DNA from: Devosia litorisediminis
Lineage (GTDB): Bacteria; Pseudomonadota; Alphaproteobacteria; Rhizobiales; Devosiaceae
Direction: 5' to 3'
DNA length: 64,000 bases
Assembly (NCBI RefSeq): GCF_018334155.1
Contig: NZ_JAGXTP010000001.1
Location: forward strand, 1,736,001 to 1,800,000
The notes beneath the pieces were generated by a model. It saw only the letters and a list, made by a program, of their open reading frames with translations. It was not told the origin of the DNA and did not search any database. Shown piece after piece: positions 26,542 to 35,937 of the stretch (position 1 is the first letter of the stretch; every line of letters begins with the position of its first letter). The position numbers and the translations under genes were made by a program.

Positions 26542-27446
26542 TCGGCCAGTTCATTCGCGACCACGAAGCGCTCTATCTGTTCTTGCGCAATCCCATGGCG
26601 ATCATCGCGGCAGTGCTCACGGTTCTTATCGTGGCCGGTGCGGCACTGGCCCCCTGGCTGGTGACAACCGATCCCTATGATCTGGCCAGCTTCAGCCTGA
26701 TCGACGGGCTGCTGCCGCCTACGTGGCAGGATGGCGGTACCGCCCGCTTCGTGCTGGGCACTGACGATCAGGGACGCGACATGGTCTCGGCCATTCTTTA
26801 TGGAGCCCGGCTGTCACTGTTCATCGGTTTTACCGCAATGGCACTGGCGGCCATTATCGGGGTGTCAGTGGGCCTCGCAGCGGGCTATTTCGGCGGCCGC
26901 TTTGACGCCGTGGTCATGCGCATTGCCGATATCCAGCTCGCCCTGCCCGCCATTCTGACAGCGCTGCTGGTTGACGGCGTCTCGCGCGGATTGTTGCCGC
27001 GCGAACAGCACGACGATCTGCGGGTATTTGTCATCGTTCTGGCCATTGCCCTGTCGCTATGGGTGAACTTTGCCCGCACCGCCCGTGCCTCGACCTTTGT
27101 CGAGCGCAACAAGGACTATGTGAGTGCCGCCGTCATCATGGGCCAGCATCCGCTGCGGGTGATGTTCGTGCAGATATTGCCCAATATTGTGGGGCCCTTG
27201 CTGGTGATCATGACGGTTGATCTGGCTGCGGCCATCCTGCTTGAAGCGACGCTTTCCTTCCTGGGCATTGGCCTGCCCACCGATTCCCCCTCGCTGGGCA
27301 CACTGATCCGCATCGGCATGCAGTTCATGTTGTCGGGCGAATGGTGGATCCTGTGGACGCCGACCATTTTCCTCGTCGCGCTGGTCATTTCAATCAACGT
27401 GCTGGGGGACTTCCTGCGCGATGTCTTCAATCCGAGGCTCCGCTAA
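26538..27446 (+). CDS. Peptide-type ABC transporter permease (DppC)
   Basis: 302 residues, DppC/OppC type, with FVLGTDDQGRDMVSAILYGA after the first membrane segment and the coupling loop KDYVSAAVIMGQHPLRVMF. Its TAA stop shares its last base with the ATG of the fused ATPase gene (TAATG). Confidence 0.94.
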   Translation: MIGQFIRDHEALYLFLRNPMAIIAAVLTVLIVAGAALAPWLVTTDPYDLASFSLIDGLLPPTWQDGGTARFVLGTDDQGRDMVSAILYGARLSLFIGFTAMALAAIIGVSVGLAAGYFGGRFDAVVMRIADIQLALPAILTALLVDGVSRGLLPREQHDDLRVFVIVLAIALSLWVNFARTARASTFVERNKDYVSAAVIMGQHPLRVMFVQILPNIVGPLLVIMTVDLAAAILLEATLSFLGIGLPTDSPSLGTLIRIGMQFMLSGEWWILWTPTIFLVALVISINVLGDFLRDVFNPRLR

Positions 27447-29176
27447 TGCTTGACGTCAAAGGGCTCAGCGTCGTCTTTCCGGATCGCTTTGGCAGCAGGA
27501 CCGCCATCGAGGCAATTGATCTGCGTATTGCCGCGGGCGAAATCCATGGGCTGGTCGGGGAATCCGGCGCCGGGAAATCCACCATCGGCGCGGCCATTAT
27601 CGGCCTGCTCCCCGAGCCGGGCTACGTTTCCGCCGGCTCTATTGAATTTGATGGCCAGGAACTGACGGCGCTCTCGCCGCGCGAGCGCCACAGCATGCGT
27701 GGCAAGCGCATTTCGATGATCTTTCAAGACCCTCAAACCAGCCTGAACCCGCTGATGACCATCGAACAGCAATTGGTCGAGACCATCCTGGCCCATGAGG
27801 ATATCGGTCTGGATGCCGCCCGGGCACGCGCCATCGACCTGCTGGCGGAAACCGGCATCGCCGACCCGGCCACACGCATCAAGGCTTATCCGCACCAGTT
27901 CTCTGGTGGCATGCGGCAGCGTGTCGTGATCGCGCTGGCCCTGTGCAGCAATCCGAACCTGATCATCGCCGACGAACCCACCACCGCCCTTGATGTCGCG
28001 GTGCAGTCTCTGGTGCTTGACCTGATCCGGGATCTAGCCACCAAGCGAAAGATCGGCGTGCTGCTGATCACCCATGATATCGGCGTCATTTCGCAGGTGT
28101 GCGACCGCGTCAGCGTGTTGCGCAATGGCCGGCTGATTGAATCTGGCGACACACGGCAGGTGCTTGCGCAGCCCGAGGCAGATTATACCCGCCAGTTGAT
28201 GGCCTCTATTCCGCGGCTCGGCAAGAAACTGCACCGCTTTGTCACCATCGAACCCGAGATCATCGCGGATGCGAAGCTGACCCGCCCCAAGGGCCGCATT
28301 GCCGCCGGTGCCAGCGCCGAGTTTGCCGCAGACTGGCTATCGCAACGCCCGACAACAGGCGATGCGCAGGCCGGCGATGCCTTGAATATTGATGATCTCA
28401 GCGTGACCTTTGGTGGCGAGGGCGCGCTGTTCCGCCGGCGAACCAAGAGCGTGCAAGCACTGAAAAACGTGAGCCTTACGGTTCGCCGCGGCGAGGTATT
28501 GGGGCTGATCGGCGAAAGTGGCAGTGGCAAGTCTACATTGGCCAAGAGCGTCGTTGGCCTCGTCATGCCGACCGCAGGCAACATGACCTTGTTGGGCGAG
28601 GCCCTGCCTGACGGGCGCCACCGCCGCCGCGATCACCCGTCGCGCCGGTCGATGCAGATGATCTTTCAAGACCCCTATTCGTCGCTGAACAATCGGCGGC
28701 AGGTGGCGGACATCCTGACCGAGCCGTTGCAGCTCTATCGCATCGCCACTGACAGGCCGCAGCAGTTGCAGCTGGTCGCCTCCATTCTCGAACTGGTGGG
28801 CCTACCTCAGGACGTAATGTGGCGCTATCCGCACCAGTTCTCTGGGGGGCAACGCCAGCGCATTGCCATCGCCCGTGCCCTGCTGGCGCGTCCTGAATTC
28901 CTGATCTGCGATGAGCCAACATCCGCGCTGGACGTTTCAATCCAGGCGCAGATCCTCAACCTGCTCAAGGATTTGCAGGAACGCTTTGCGCTGACCATCC
29001 TGTTCATCAGCCACAACATGGCGGTGGTCCGGCAGATGGCGGACAGCGTCGCGGTGCTCAAGGCCGGCGAATTGGTTGAGTTCGGCCCGGCCGAGCCGTT
29101 CTTTGAAGACCCACAACACGAGTATTCCCGCGAATTGCTCCGGCTCACGCCATCGCCCGACCAGTTGGACTCGTGA
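27446..29176 (+). CDS. Fused double ABC ATPase (DppD-DppF type)
   Basis: About 576 residues made of two complete nucleotide-binding domains. Domain 1 (about 1-260) has Walker [10 protein letters not shown] at 38-46, signature [15 protein letters not shown] and Walker [13 protein letters not shown]. Domain 2 (about 315-570) has [24 protein letters not shown] and [11 protein letters not shown]. The linker between the domains is about 50 residues. The ATG at 27446 overlaps the dppC stop; the longer frame from 27341 lies inside dppC and is rejected. Fusion of the D and F subunits into one chain is common in alphaproteobacteria. Confidence 0.93.
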   Translation: MLDVKGLSVVFPDRFGSRTAIEAIDLRIAAGEIHGLVGESGAGKSTIGAAIIGLLPEPGYVSAGSIEFDGQELTALSPRERHSMRGKRISMIFQDPQTSLNPLMTIEQQLVETILAHEDIGLDAARARAIDLLAETGIADPATRIKAYPHQFSGGMRQRVVIALALCSNPNLIIADEPTTALDVAVQSLVLDLIRDLATKRKIGVLLITHDIGVISQVCDRVSVLRNGRLIESGDTRQVLAQPEADYTRQLMASIPRLGKKLHRFVTIEPEIIADAKLTRPKGRIAAGASAEFAADWLSQRPTTGDAQAGDALNIDDLSVTFGGEGALFRRRTKSVQALKNVSLTVRRGEVLGLIGESGSGKSTLAKSVVGLVMPTAGNMTLLGEALPDGRHRRRDHPSRRSMQMIFQDPYSSLNNRRQVADILTEPLQLYRIATDRPQQLQLVASILELVGLPQDVMWRYPHQFSGGQRQRIAIARALLARPEFLICDEPTSALDVSIQAQILNLLKDLQERFALTILFISHNMAVVRQMADSVAVLKAGELVEFGPAEPFFEDPQHEYSRELLRLTPSPDQLDS

Positions 29177-29352
29177 CCCGGACAGACAAGCCAGATCAAG
29201 AGCCCAGTTGCCGACCAAGACAGACATAAGCTCCATCAGACCAGCGCCGTGATAGCCAGACTGACGCGACGCCGCTTGTCCGCAAAAACGGGCCCAAGGC
29301 CCACCAGCGACCGCAGAGCCGCGGCAACCAGGATAACCCAAGGTAGATCGCA

Positions 29353-30570
29353 ATGAGCAGTGAGAAGTTTACGTTCAAGGGTCACGCTGGCGATGATCTT
29401 GCTGCAAGGCTTGATCGGCCAGACGGCCCCGTGCGGGCGGCGGCGATACTGGCGCACTGTTTCACCTGCTCAAAGGACATCGCCGCAGTCAGACGTATTG
29501 CGGGTCGGTTGGCGGCGCTTGGAATTGCGGTGCTGCGTTTCGACTTCACCGGGCTGGGACATTCGGGGGGCGAATTTGCCAATACCCATTTCAGCTCAAA
29601 CGTGGCTGACCTGCTGGCTGCAGCAGAGTTCATGAAAACGCGTGATCTGGAAGTGCAATTGCTTGTGGGACATTCCCTGGGCGGCGCTGCAGTCCTCAAA
29701 GCCGCGGCCGAACTGGCGAGCGTTGGTGCGGTTGTCAGCATCGGCGCGCCCGCCGATCCGGCGCATGTGATTCACAATTTTGACGGGAAGCTCGACGAAA
29801 TACGCCGGAACGGCAGCGCGGTGGTGGAGCTGGCTGGGCGGCCTTTTGAGATACGGAAGGGCTTTCTGGACGACGTTTCGCAAGCGGCGCTGGATCAGGC
29901 GCTGCCGCGTCTGAATGCTGCGCTACTGGTGTTGCACGCGCCGCAGGACGCAGTGGTCGGCATCGACAATGCGAGCCATATTTTCGGCGCTGCCAGACAT
30001 CCAAAGAGCTTCATCTCGCTTGATGGCGCCGACCACTTTCTATCCCGCGAAGCGGATGCCGAGTATGTGGCCGAGATCATCGCCTCATGGTCGCAACGCT
30101 ATCTCGAGCTCGCGCCAGACCCCATATTGCCAAATGCGACAGAAGGCACGGTTCGGGTGTCCGAGGCAGAAGCGTCCGGTTTTCGGCAGGACATCGTAAT
30201 TTCTGGCCGACACCAGCTCGTGGCTGACGAGCCTGTATCGGTGGGAGGCACCGATCTTGGTCCCAGCCCCTATCAATTGCTGGCGGCCGGACTTGGCGCC
30301 TGCACGACAATGACCATCCGCCTGTACGCCAAACGCAAGGGCATTCCTCTCGTACATGTCTCGTGCGACGTCACCCATGATCATTGCCACCAGAATGACA
30401 GCGCCAATTGCGAGAAGGATCAGTCAAAGGTGGACGTGTTCCGCCGTATAATCCGGCTGGAGGGCGATCTGACAGCCGAACAGCGTAGTGCTATTCTGGC
30501 GATCGCCGACAAATGCCCCGTGCATCGGACACTGCACGCTCAGGCAACCATTTGCACGGAACTCGTCTAG
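29353..30570 (+). CDS. Bifunctional alpha/beta hydrolase - OsmC family protein
   Basis: 405 residues. The N-terminal alpha/beta hydrolase (about 1-245) has the nucleophile elbow GHSLGG at 106-111 (Ser108), an acid candidate at Asp199 and His228. The C-terminal OsmC/Ohr domain (about 260-405) has redox-type cysteines Cys317 (GLGACTTM) and Cys388 (DKCPVH). OsmC domains reduce organic hydroperoxides; the esterase partner is of unknown substrate. The arrangement is a recognised fusion family, so two frames have not merged by error. The upstream 176 bases hold no supported gene. Confidence 0.9.
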   Translation: MSSEKFTFKGHAGDDLAARLDRPDGPVRAAAILAHCFTCSKDIAAVRRIAGRLAALGIAVLRFDFTGLGHSGGEFANTHFSSNVADLLAAAEFMKTRDLEVQLLVGHSLGGAAVLKAAAELASVGAVVSIGAPADPAHVIHNFDGKLDEIRRNGSAVVELAGRPFEIRKGFLDDVSQAALDQALPRLNAALLVLHAPQDAVVGIDNASHIFGAARHPKSFISLDGADHFLSREADAEYVAEIIASWSQRYLELAPDPILPNATEGTVRVSEAEASGFRQDIVISGRHQLVADEPVSVGGTDLGPSPYQLLAAGLGACTTMTIRLYAKRKGIPLVHVSCDVTHDHCHQNDSANCEKDQSKVDVFRRIIRLEGDLTAEQRSAILAIADKCPVHRTLHAQATICTELV

Positions 30571-30715
30571 GCTGTTGAATATCCAACGCCCGCCATGTTG
30601 AGCACGATCTTGCCGATATCGCCCTTTTCGCCAAAGGCCTGCTGGGCCGCAGCGATGTCGCGTAGCGGGACCGGTGGCCAGCCGCCATGCTCCAGGCGAT
30701 ATGTGTCAGACCACG
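30567..30715 (-). pseudogene. C-terminal remnant of a zinc-type (MDR) alcohol dehydrogenase/quinone reductase
   Basis: On the minus strand, one frame reads LEHGGWPPVPLRDIAAAQQA then FGEKGDIGKIVLNMAG and ends at a TAG. The block IAxAQxxF...GKIVL is the conserved C-terminus of MDR oxidoreductases. No start codon or upstream catalytic or cofactor domain exists; the frame runs into unrelated sequence within about 50 codons and the LysR gene ends nearby. It is best read as a decayed gene tail, and it overlaps the last bases of the OsmC fusion gene. Confidence 0.6.
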
Positions 30716-30784
30716 TTTGGCCGTGCGGCTCAGTAGGTTACTGCTTGAGTGATCTGCTTCAATGGGCACCAGTGTTGAGAAAAG

Positions 30785-31678
30785 TCATGGTTGGTGGGGC
30801 GCCATGGTATCGAGGAAGAAGTCGATCAGGCGGCGGGTCAGAGCCTTTTGTGGTCCGACGTCCGGCCATACAGCGTAGACACCCAGATCGGGCAGACTCC
30901 AATGCGGCATGACCCGGACCAGTCGACCGGACGCGATCTCGTCTTCGACTTCGCCAAGGGGAAGATGCTGAATGCCAAGGCCCGCCAGTATCGCCGATTT
31001 GGCTGATGCGATGGTGTCTACTTCCAGGCGAACGCGCTCTGGCAGAAAGGCGATGGTTTCACCGTCGCACACAAAGGTCATCACGTCTGGTAGCATGGTC
31101 ACGGCGATAAAATCGCAGGCCGCCAGGGCCTCGGGCGTCAGGATTGCGCCCCGCGTGGCCAAGTAGTCGGGCGCAGCGACCAGAACGCGCTGGAAATTAC
31201 CGATGCGTCGACTCTTGAGGCTGCTGTCGGTCAATGTCCCCAGACGAATTGCCAGGTCAAAGCCGTCCTTGACCAGATCGGCCGGTGCGTCGCTGCTGTG
31301 CAGCGAGATTGCCACCATAGGGTGCCGCCGCGCGAAATCCCACAAGGTCTGCCGCAAACGCATGCGCTCACCCCAGGCCGGCATGGTGATGCGCAGTGCG
31401 CCGACCGGCTCGTCGCTGTCGGCGCTGAGAACATCGAGCGCCTCTTCACCGGCCGCGACCATGCGGCGGGCCGGCTCAAGCGCAGCCCTTCCCTCCGGGC
31501 TGAGCGACATCGACCGGGTCGACCGGAAGAACAGCGTGATACCCAGCTTTGCTTCGAGCCGGGACAGGTGATGGCTGACAACCGAGGTAGAGAGCTTCAG
31601 TCGGCGGCCCGCAGCACTCAGACTACCAGCCTCGGCAATGGCGACGAAGACGGCAAGGCTGCGGTAGTCTTCGATCAT
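30785..31678 (-). CDS. LysR family transcriptional regulator
   Basis: 297 residues. The N-terminal helix-turn-helix (about 18-40) reads SLSAAGRRLKLSTSVVSHHL, followed by a LysR substrate-binding domain with the LTDSSLKSRRIG and LVAAPDYLATRG blocks. It is transcribed divergently from the DUF2218 gene, which begins 95 bases away, the classic layout for a LysR protein controlling its neighbour. It resembles regulators of redox- or quinone-linked genes, but the effector is unknown. Confidence 0.9.
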   Translation of the reverse strand: MIEDYRSLAVFVAIAEAGSLSAAGRRLKLSTSVVSHHLSRLEAKLGITLFFRSTRSMSLSPEGRAALEPARRMVAAGEEALDVLSADSDEPVGALRITMPAWGERMRLRQTLWDFARRHPMVAISLHSSDAPADLVKDGFDLAIRLGTLTDSSLKSRRIGNFQRVLVAAPDYLATRGAILTPEALAACDFIAVTMLPDVMTFVCDGETIAFLPERVRLEVDTIASAKSAILAGLGIQHLPLGEVEDEIASGRLVRVMPHWSLPDLGVYAVWPDVGPQKALTRRLIDFFLDTMAPHQP

Positions 31679-31689
31679 CTTTCTAATTC

Positions 31690-31715
31690 CTGGAATAATC
31701 GTTTCGCAATTCCAG
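31690..31715. promoter_or_regulatory. Inverted repeat in the LysR/DUF2218 divergent promoter
   Basis: CTGGAAT (31690-31696) and ATTCCAG (31709-31715) form a perfect inverted repeat with a 12-base spacer, centred between the two divergent genes. It fits a LysR binding site. Confidence 0.5.
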
Positions 31716-31772
31716 TGCTAATCGAAAAGCCAGGCGTCGTCTATCTAGGACGGACGCAATCGGGAGATAGCC

Positions 31773-32057
31773 ATGGCAACAAGTACGGCAACAATTTCAT
31801 CGAGCCGCGCCAGCGGCTATCTGCAACAGCTCTGCAAGCACTTCGGTCACAAGGTTCCCGTCACCTTCACAGCGGAGGTCGGCGAGATCGCCTTGCCCTT
31901 CGGCACGTGTTCGCTGCGCGCCCAGGACACCTCGCTGGTGCTCTCGGTCACCGGCGAGACCGATGCCATCGCCCGGCTTGAACAGGTAATCGGCGATCAC
32001 CTTGTGCGCTTCGCCTTCCGCGAGAACCTGTCCATGACCTGGCAGCGATCTGCCTGA
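31773..32057 (+). CDS. DUF2218 domain-containing protein
   Basis: 94 residues with the compact DUF2218 fold (YLQQLCKHFGHKVPV near the start and HLVRFAFRENLSMTW at the end). Function unknown; homologues are small cytoplasmic proteins often encoded near siderophore, redox or oxidoreductase genes. GGGAG lies 8 bases before the ATG. First gene of a probable three-gene unit under the divergent LysR regulator. Confidence 0.85.
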   Translation: MATSTATISSSRASGYLQQLCKHFGHKVPVTFTAEVGEIALPFGTCSLRAQDTSLVLSVTGETDAIARLEQVIGDHLVRFAFRENLSMTWQRSA

Positions 32058-32098
32058 CACGCCGCCTGACCTGAAGCCAACATCTGGAAACCATCCGC

Positions 32099-32953
32099 AT
32101 GACCATCGCAGTAACCGCCGTTTCGGGCCAGCTTGGCGCGGCAATCGTCAGTGCCCTCATTACCATGAACACAGGCGAGACCATTGTGGGCCTGGCCCGC
32201 AGCCCGGAAAAGGCCAATGGGTTGGGCATCGAGGTCCGCCCCGGCGATTATGACAATGCCGATCAGCTTGGCGTCTCACTGAGCGGGGTCGACACCCTAT
32301 TGCTGGTCTCGGGCATGGCCGCGCCGGAAGACCGGATCGGCCAGCACCGCAACGTCATCAACGCCGCCAAGGCCGCCGGGGTCAAAAAGATCGTCTATAC
32401 CAGCGTACAGGGCGCGGAGGTGGGAACGGCTTTTTCTCCCATTATCCAGAGCAATCGCCAGACCGAGGCTGATATTCGTGACAGCGGCCTCGACTGGGTC
32501 ATCGGCCGCAATGGCATCTATATCGAGCCCGATGTCGAGTATATCGAGAGCTACAGCAAGGCAGGCGAGATCGCCAATTGCGCAGGCGACGGCCGCTGCG
32601 GCTACACGACACGTCCGGAGTTGGCATTTGCCTATGCCCGCATGCTCGCCGGGTCCGAACACAACGGCCACACCTACAACCTGCACGGCGCGCTGCTGAG
32701 GCAAACCGAATTAGCCGCTTATCTGAACCAGGCCTTCGGCACTGAACTGGTCTATCGCCCCATGTCGTTCGAGGCATTCAAGGCCGACCGCATCGCCGAA
32801 CTCGGCACGTTCATCGGCACGGTCATCGCCGGCATATATCAGGGGATCCAGAACGGCGCGTCAGACAATCCCAGTGATTTCGCAGCCGCAGCCGGCCGGC
32901 CACACCAGAGTTGGGACGACTACTTCGCTGCGCTGAAGTCAGCCCAATCGTGA
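32099..32953 (+). CDS. NmrA-like/QorB-type NAD(P)-binding oxidoreductase
   Basis: 284 residues, atypical SDR of the NmrA/QOR2 group. The nucleotide-binding start is ITIAV-type with VTAVSGQLGAAIVSAL in the first 20 residues, and the central KKIVYTSVQGAEVG and DWVIGRNGIYIEPD blocks are characteristic. QorB-like members reduce quinones with NADPH. It lies 41 bases after the DUF2218 gene and ends 15 bases before the membrane protein start, so a quinone- or electron-transfer role for the cluster is plausible. Confidence 0.85.
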   Translation: MTIAVTAVSGQLGAAIVSALITMNTGETIVGLARSPEKANGLGIEVRPGDYDNADQLGVSLSGVDTLLLVSGMAAPEDRIGQHRNVINAAKAAGVKKIVYTSVQGAEVGTAFSPIIQSNRQTEADIRDSGLDWVIGRNGIYIEPDVEYIESYSKAGEIANCAGDGRCGYTTRPELAFAYARMLAGSEHNGHTYNLHGALLRQTELAAYLNQAFGTELVYRPMSFEAFKADRIAELGTFIGTVIAGIYQGIQNGASDNPSDFAAAAGRPHQSWDDYFAALKSAQS

Positions 32954-32968
32954 ATGTGGAGCACTGAG

Positions 32969-33574
32969 ATGAGCCTCGTGAAATCGTTTTTCAATCACCC
33001 CTACACTTTCTGGGCGATCCTGAGCCTGCCAGCCATTCCCATGCTTGCCGGACTCGCCGCCAATGAACCGGGAGCAGTGGGTGAGGTCCTGCACCCCAGC
33101 GGCGAATTCGCCGCACGGTTCATGATCATCGCCATGATGATCACACCGCTGACCATGCTGTTCAAGGGCGCCCGCTGGCCGCGCTGGCTGCGCAAACGTC
33201 GGCGTCATATCGGGGTCGCCGCCTTTGGTTACGCCGCGCTGCACACATTGCTCTACCTGATCGACGAAGGGGCAGTCGCCTTCACGGGCGCCGAGATCGC
33301 CAATTTCTACATCTGGACGGGCTGGCTGGCCTTCCTGATCTTTGTGCCGCTGGCAATTACGTCCACGGATGGCTGGATCCGCAGGCTCGGTTCACGCTGG
33401 AAAAACCTGCAACGCTTCGTTTATGGCGCAGCGGTGCTGACGCTGTTGCACTGGGCTTCGCTCCATGATTGGGGCGGCGTTGCTCCCACGCTGGTGCATT
33501 TTGGCCCGCTGGGTGCGCTGGAAGCTTACAGGGTTTGGGCAATGGTTCAGAAGCGAACTCTAAAAGCGGCGTGA
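32969..33574 (+). CDS. Ferric-reductase-like transmembrane protein (MsrQ/YedZ-like)
   Basis: About 201 residues and five to six membrane segments. Histidines in RRHIGVAAFGYAALHTLLYL and in LLHWASLHDWGG fit the b-heme ligands of the ferric-reductase-like domain. It resembles MsrQ, the heme subunit of the periplasmic methionine sulfoxide reductase, but no msrP gene is adjacent. Start chosen at 32969 (MSLVKSFFNHP) with GGAG 7 bases upstream rather than the ATG at 32954. Its neighbours suggest it takes electrons from a quinone-reductase-type partner. Confidence 0.8.
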   Translation: MSLVKSFFNHPYTFWAILSLPAIPMLAGLAANEPGAVGEVLHPSGEFAARFMIIAMMITPLTMLFKGARWPRWLRKRRRHIGVAAFGYAALHTLLYLIDEGAVAFTGAEIANFYIWTGWLAFLIFVPLAITSTDGWIRRLGSRWKNLQRFVYGAAVLTLLHWASLHDWGGVAPTLVHFGPLGALEAYRVWAMVQKRTLKAA

Positions 33575-33604
33575 TGGTGCCGACTGGCCATTCAGGCTGG
33601 CAGC

Positions 33605-33626
33605 GGCGCGCATGATTAGGCGCGCC
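33605..33626. terminator. Stem-loop between convergent genes
   Basis: GGCGCGC (33605-33611) pairs with GCGCGCC (33620-33626) across an 8-base loop in the short gap between the membrane protein and the convergent puuC gene. No T-run; possible bidirectional terminator. Confidence 0.45.
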
Positions 33627-33644
33627 CCTGCCCTGTGGCGTGCC

Positions 33645-35072
33645 TTAGCCAATCATCAAATGGCGGATCTGGGTGTAGTCGATCAGGGACTGCATGGAGA
33701 GATCTGAGCCATAGCCGGAGTTCTTGACGCCACCATGGGGCATTTCGGTGGCCATGACGCCGTGGGTATTGATCCAGGTGACGCCATACTCAAGCGCGTT
33801 GGCCAGCCCCATGGCCGTCGCGGTGTCGCGCGACCAGACCGATGAGCCTAGTCCGTATTCGGACGCATTGGCCCAGCCCAGCGCGGTGTCGGCATCGTCA
33901 AACGGCGTGACGGAGAGCACGGGGCCGAACACTTCCTTTTGCACGATCTCGGCATCAATCGGCGCGGCGACCAGCGTCGGAGCGAAGAAATAGCCCTCGG
34001 TTTCAGCGGCGGCACCCTGGATCACATCGGCACCCGCACTGCGGGCGCGGCTGACAAAGCCATCAATACGCTCCAGCTGGCGGGCGCTGATCACCGGACC
34101 AAACTCGACATCGTCGCGCTCGGGGCGGCCATAAACCAGCGAGCCGATCATGGTTTCGAGCTTATCGGTGAGCGCCTTTGCGATATTGGCATGGGCGAAG
34201 ATGCGGCAGGCGGCGGTGCAATCCTGACCGGCATTGTAGAAGCTGGCTTCGCGCAAGGTCACGACCAGCTTGTCGAGATCGGCGTCTTCACACACGATTA
34301 CCGGGGCCTTGCCGCCCAGTTCGAGATGGGTGCGCTTGATCATTGGGCCGGCGGCGGCCTGCAGCACGGCGCGACCGGTGCGGACATCGCCGGTCAGCGA
34401 GATCATGCGGACGGTATCGTGGGAGATCAGGTGCTGGCCAACATCGGGGCCATTGCCACAGATGACGTTGACCACGCCGGCGGGCAGCACTTCAGCAAAG
34501 ATCCGGGCGAGTTCAAGCAGGCTCAGCGGGGTCATCTCGCTGGGTTTGATGACCACCGCATTGCCCGCTGCAATGGCGGGGGCGATCTTCCAGGCCGACA
34601 TCAGCAGCGGATAATTCCAGGGCGCGATCTGGGCAACGACACCGATGGGATCGCGGCGGATCAGGCTGGTCAGCGCGGGCGAGCGGAAATTGCCCGCCGC
34701 GGGCGCCGGCATGTTGCGCACCGCCGTGGCGTAAAAGCGGAAGACGTCGGCGACATTGGCCAGTTCACCAGCCTTGACGAAGCGCAGCGGCTTGCCGGCA
34801 TTGCGCGATTCAACATTGGCGAGGACATCGGCGCGTTCTTCGATCAGATCGGCAATGCGCCAGAGCGCGGCGCTGCGCAGCTTGGGCGTGGAACGTGACC
34901 AGCTCTTGTAGGCGCCATTGGCCGCGGCAATGGCAGCGTCGATCTGGGCCGGGGTGGCGGAGGCCACTTCGGCCAGCGGGGTGCCGCGGGCGGGCTCGAA
35001 GGCAATCTCGACAGGCCCCTGCCCCTGGACAAACTCGCCGCCGATAAATAGCCGGGTTTCAAATGCGCTCAT
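33645..35072 (-). CDS. puuC: Gamma-glutamyl-gamma-aminobutyraldehyde dehydrogenase (PuuC/PatD-type aldehyde dehydrogenase)
   Basis: About 475 residues, NAD(P)-dependent aldehyde dehydrogenase. PWNYP is at 151-155, Glu251 in LELGGKAP and the catalytic Cys285 in NAGQDCTAACR. The start at 35072 (MSAFETRLFIGG) overlaps the puuD stop by 4 bases; the longer frame to 35174 lies inside puuD. Given puuA, puuB and puuD alongside, it should oxidise gamma-glutamyl-gamma-aminobutyraldehyde to gamma-glutamyl-GABA in putrescine breakdown. Confidence 0.88.
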   Translation of the reverse strand: MSAFETRLFIGGEFVQGQGPVEIAFEPARGTPLAEVASATPAQIDAAIAAANGAYKSWSRSTPKLRSAALWRIADLIEERADVLANVESRNAGKPLRFVKAGELANVADVFRFYATAVRNMPAPAAGNFRSPALTSLIRRDPIGVVAQIAPWNYPLLMSAWKIAPAIAAGNAVVIKPSEMTPLSLLELARIFAEVLPAGVVNVICGNGPDVGQHLISHDTVRMISLTGDVRTGRAVLQAAAGPMIKRTHLELGGKAPVIVCEDADLDKLVVTLREASFYNAGQDCTAACRIFAHANIAKALTDKLETMIGSLVYGRPERDDVEFGPVISARQLERIDGFVSRARSAGADVIQGAAAETEGYFFAPTLVAAPIDAEIVQKEVFGPVLSVTPFDDADTALGWANASEYGLGSSVWSRDTATAMGLANALEYGVTWINTHGVMATEMPHGGVKNSGYGSDLSMQSLIDYTQIRHLMIG

Positions 35073-35839
35073 TTCGTCTGCTCCGCGGCTGCTGCCGGCT
35101 GATAATGGGTACGGGCTGTCTGACCGACATAGCGCCAGAAAGCCAAATCGTGAGGGCGGTCCTGTGGACGCCATTCAGGGTGCCATTGTACGGCAAATAC
35201 GGGCGCTGGCGTGGCCGTGCTGGCGACCGCCTCAATTATATCGCCGGGACCAGTGGCGTTGACGGCAAGGCCCGGCGCGAGGCGGTCAATGGTCTGAAAA
35301 TGCACGCTGTTGACCTCAAGGCCATCGCCGCCGGTGGCCTGCGCCAGCGGCGTGTCAGCCATCACCGTAATGGGGTGGGAATGGCCGAACATGGTGTCGA
35401 GGCTAACATCGTCGGGCGCATGGTGGGTCGGCGCATCGCCTGTGCCGCGCATGTCGCGCAGCGAGCCGCCCAGGGCGACGTTGATTTCCTGCAGACCGCG
35501 GCAAATGCCAAACACCGGCTTGCCCGCAGCGATCGCGGCGTGGATGAGCGCTGTACTCAGCGTATCACGGGTGGAATCGACTGGCGTCTGAGCCGCCGAT
35601 TCGGAACCGTAATGGCGTGGATCGATGTTGGAATTGCTGCCCGTGAGCAGGACCGCATCTAGGCGCGCGACAATGTCGGCGGCGTTCTGGGCGGACTGAT
35701 TTGAGGGGATGATCAGCGGGACCGCATCGGCAAACCGTTCCACCCCTTCAAGATAACGGTGTTTGACCGCCTGGGCGGGCTCACCCTCGACGGGCCGACC
35801 GCAGGCAATAACGCCAATAACAGGACGACGCTCAACCAT
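35069..35839 (-). CDS. puuD: Gamma-glutamyl-gamma-aminobutyrate hydrolase (class I glutamine amidotransferase-like)
   Basis: 256 residues, peptidase C26 family. The nucleophile is Cys113 in FGICRGLQEIN, and the catalytic His220 and Glu222 are in VQWHPEW. It hydrolyses gamma-glutamyl-GABA to GABA and glutamate, the last step of the Puu pathway. It forms a two-gene operon with puuC (ATGA-type overlap) and is divergent from puuA. Confidence 0.9.
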   Translation of the reverse strand: MVERRPVIGVIACGRPVEGEPAQAVKHRYLEGVERFADAVPLIIPSNQSAQNAADIVARLDAVLLTGSNSNIDPRHYGSESAAQTPVDSTRDTLSTALIHAAIAAGKPVFGICRGLQEINVALGGSLRDMRGTGDAPTHHAPDDVSLDTMFGHSHPITVMADTPLAQATGGDGLEVNSVHFQTIDRLAPGLAVNATGPGDIIEAVASTATPAPVFAVQWHPEWRPQDRPHDLAFWRYVGQTARTHYQPAAAAEQTK

Positions 35840-35937
35840 GGCCGATATCCAATCTGATCCCCGCGCAGAGGCCTCCCTAAACGCTGAAGCACCTGCTAGA
35901 TTACCGCTATGACATACAAAAATCGCGTCGGACAGAT

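Noticed and set aside
29196..29378. Hydrophobic minus-strand frame in the gap before the OsmC fusion gene
   Set aside because: Short, with no ribosome site and no family match; may be a gene remnant, but it cannot be supported.
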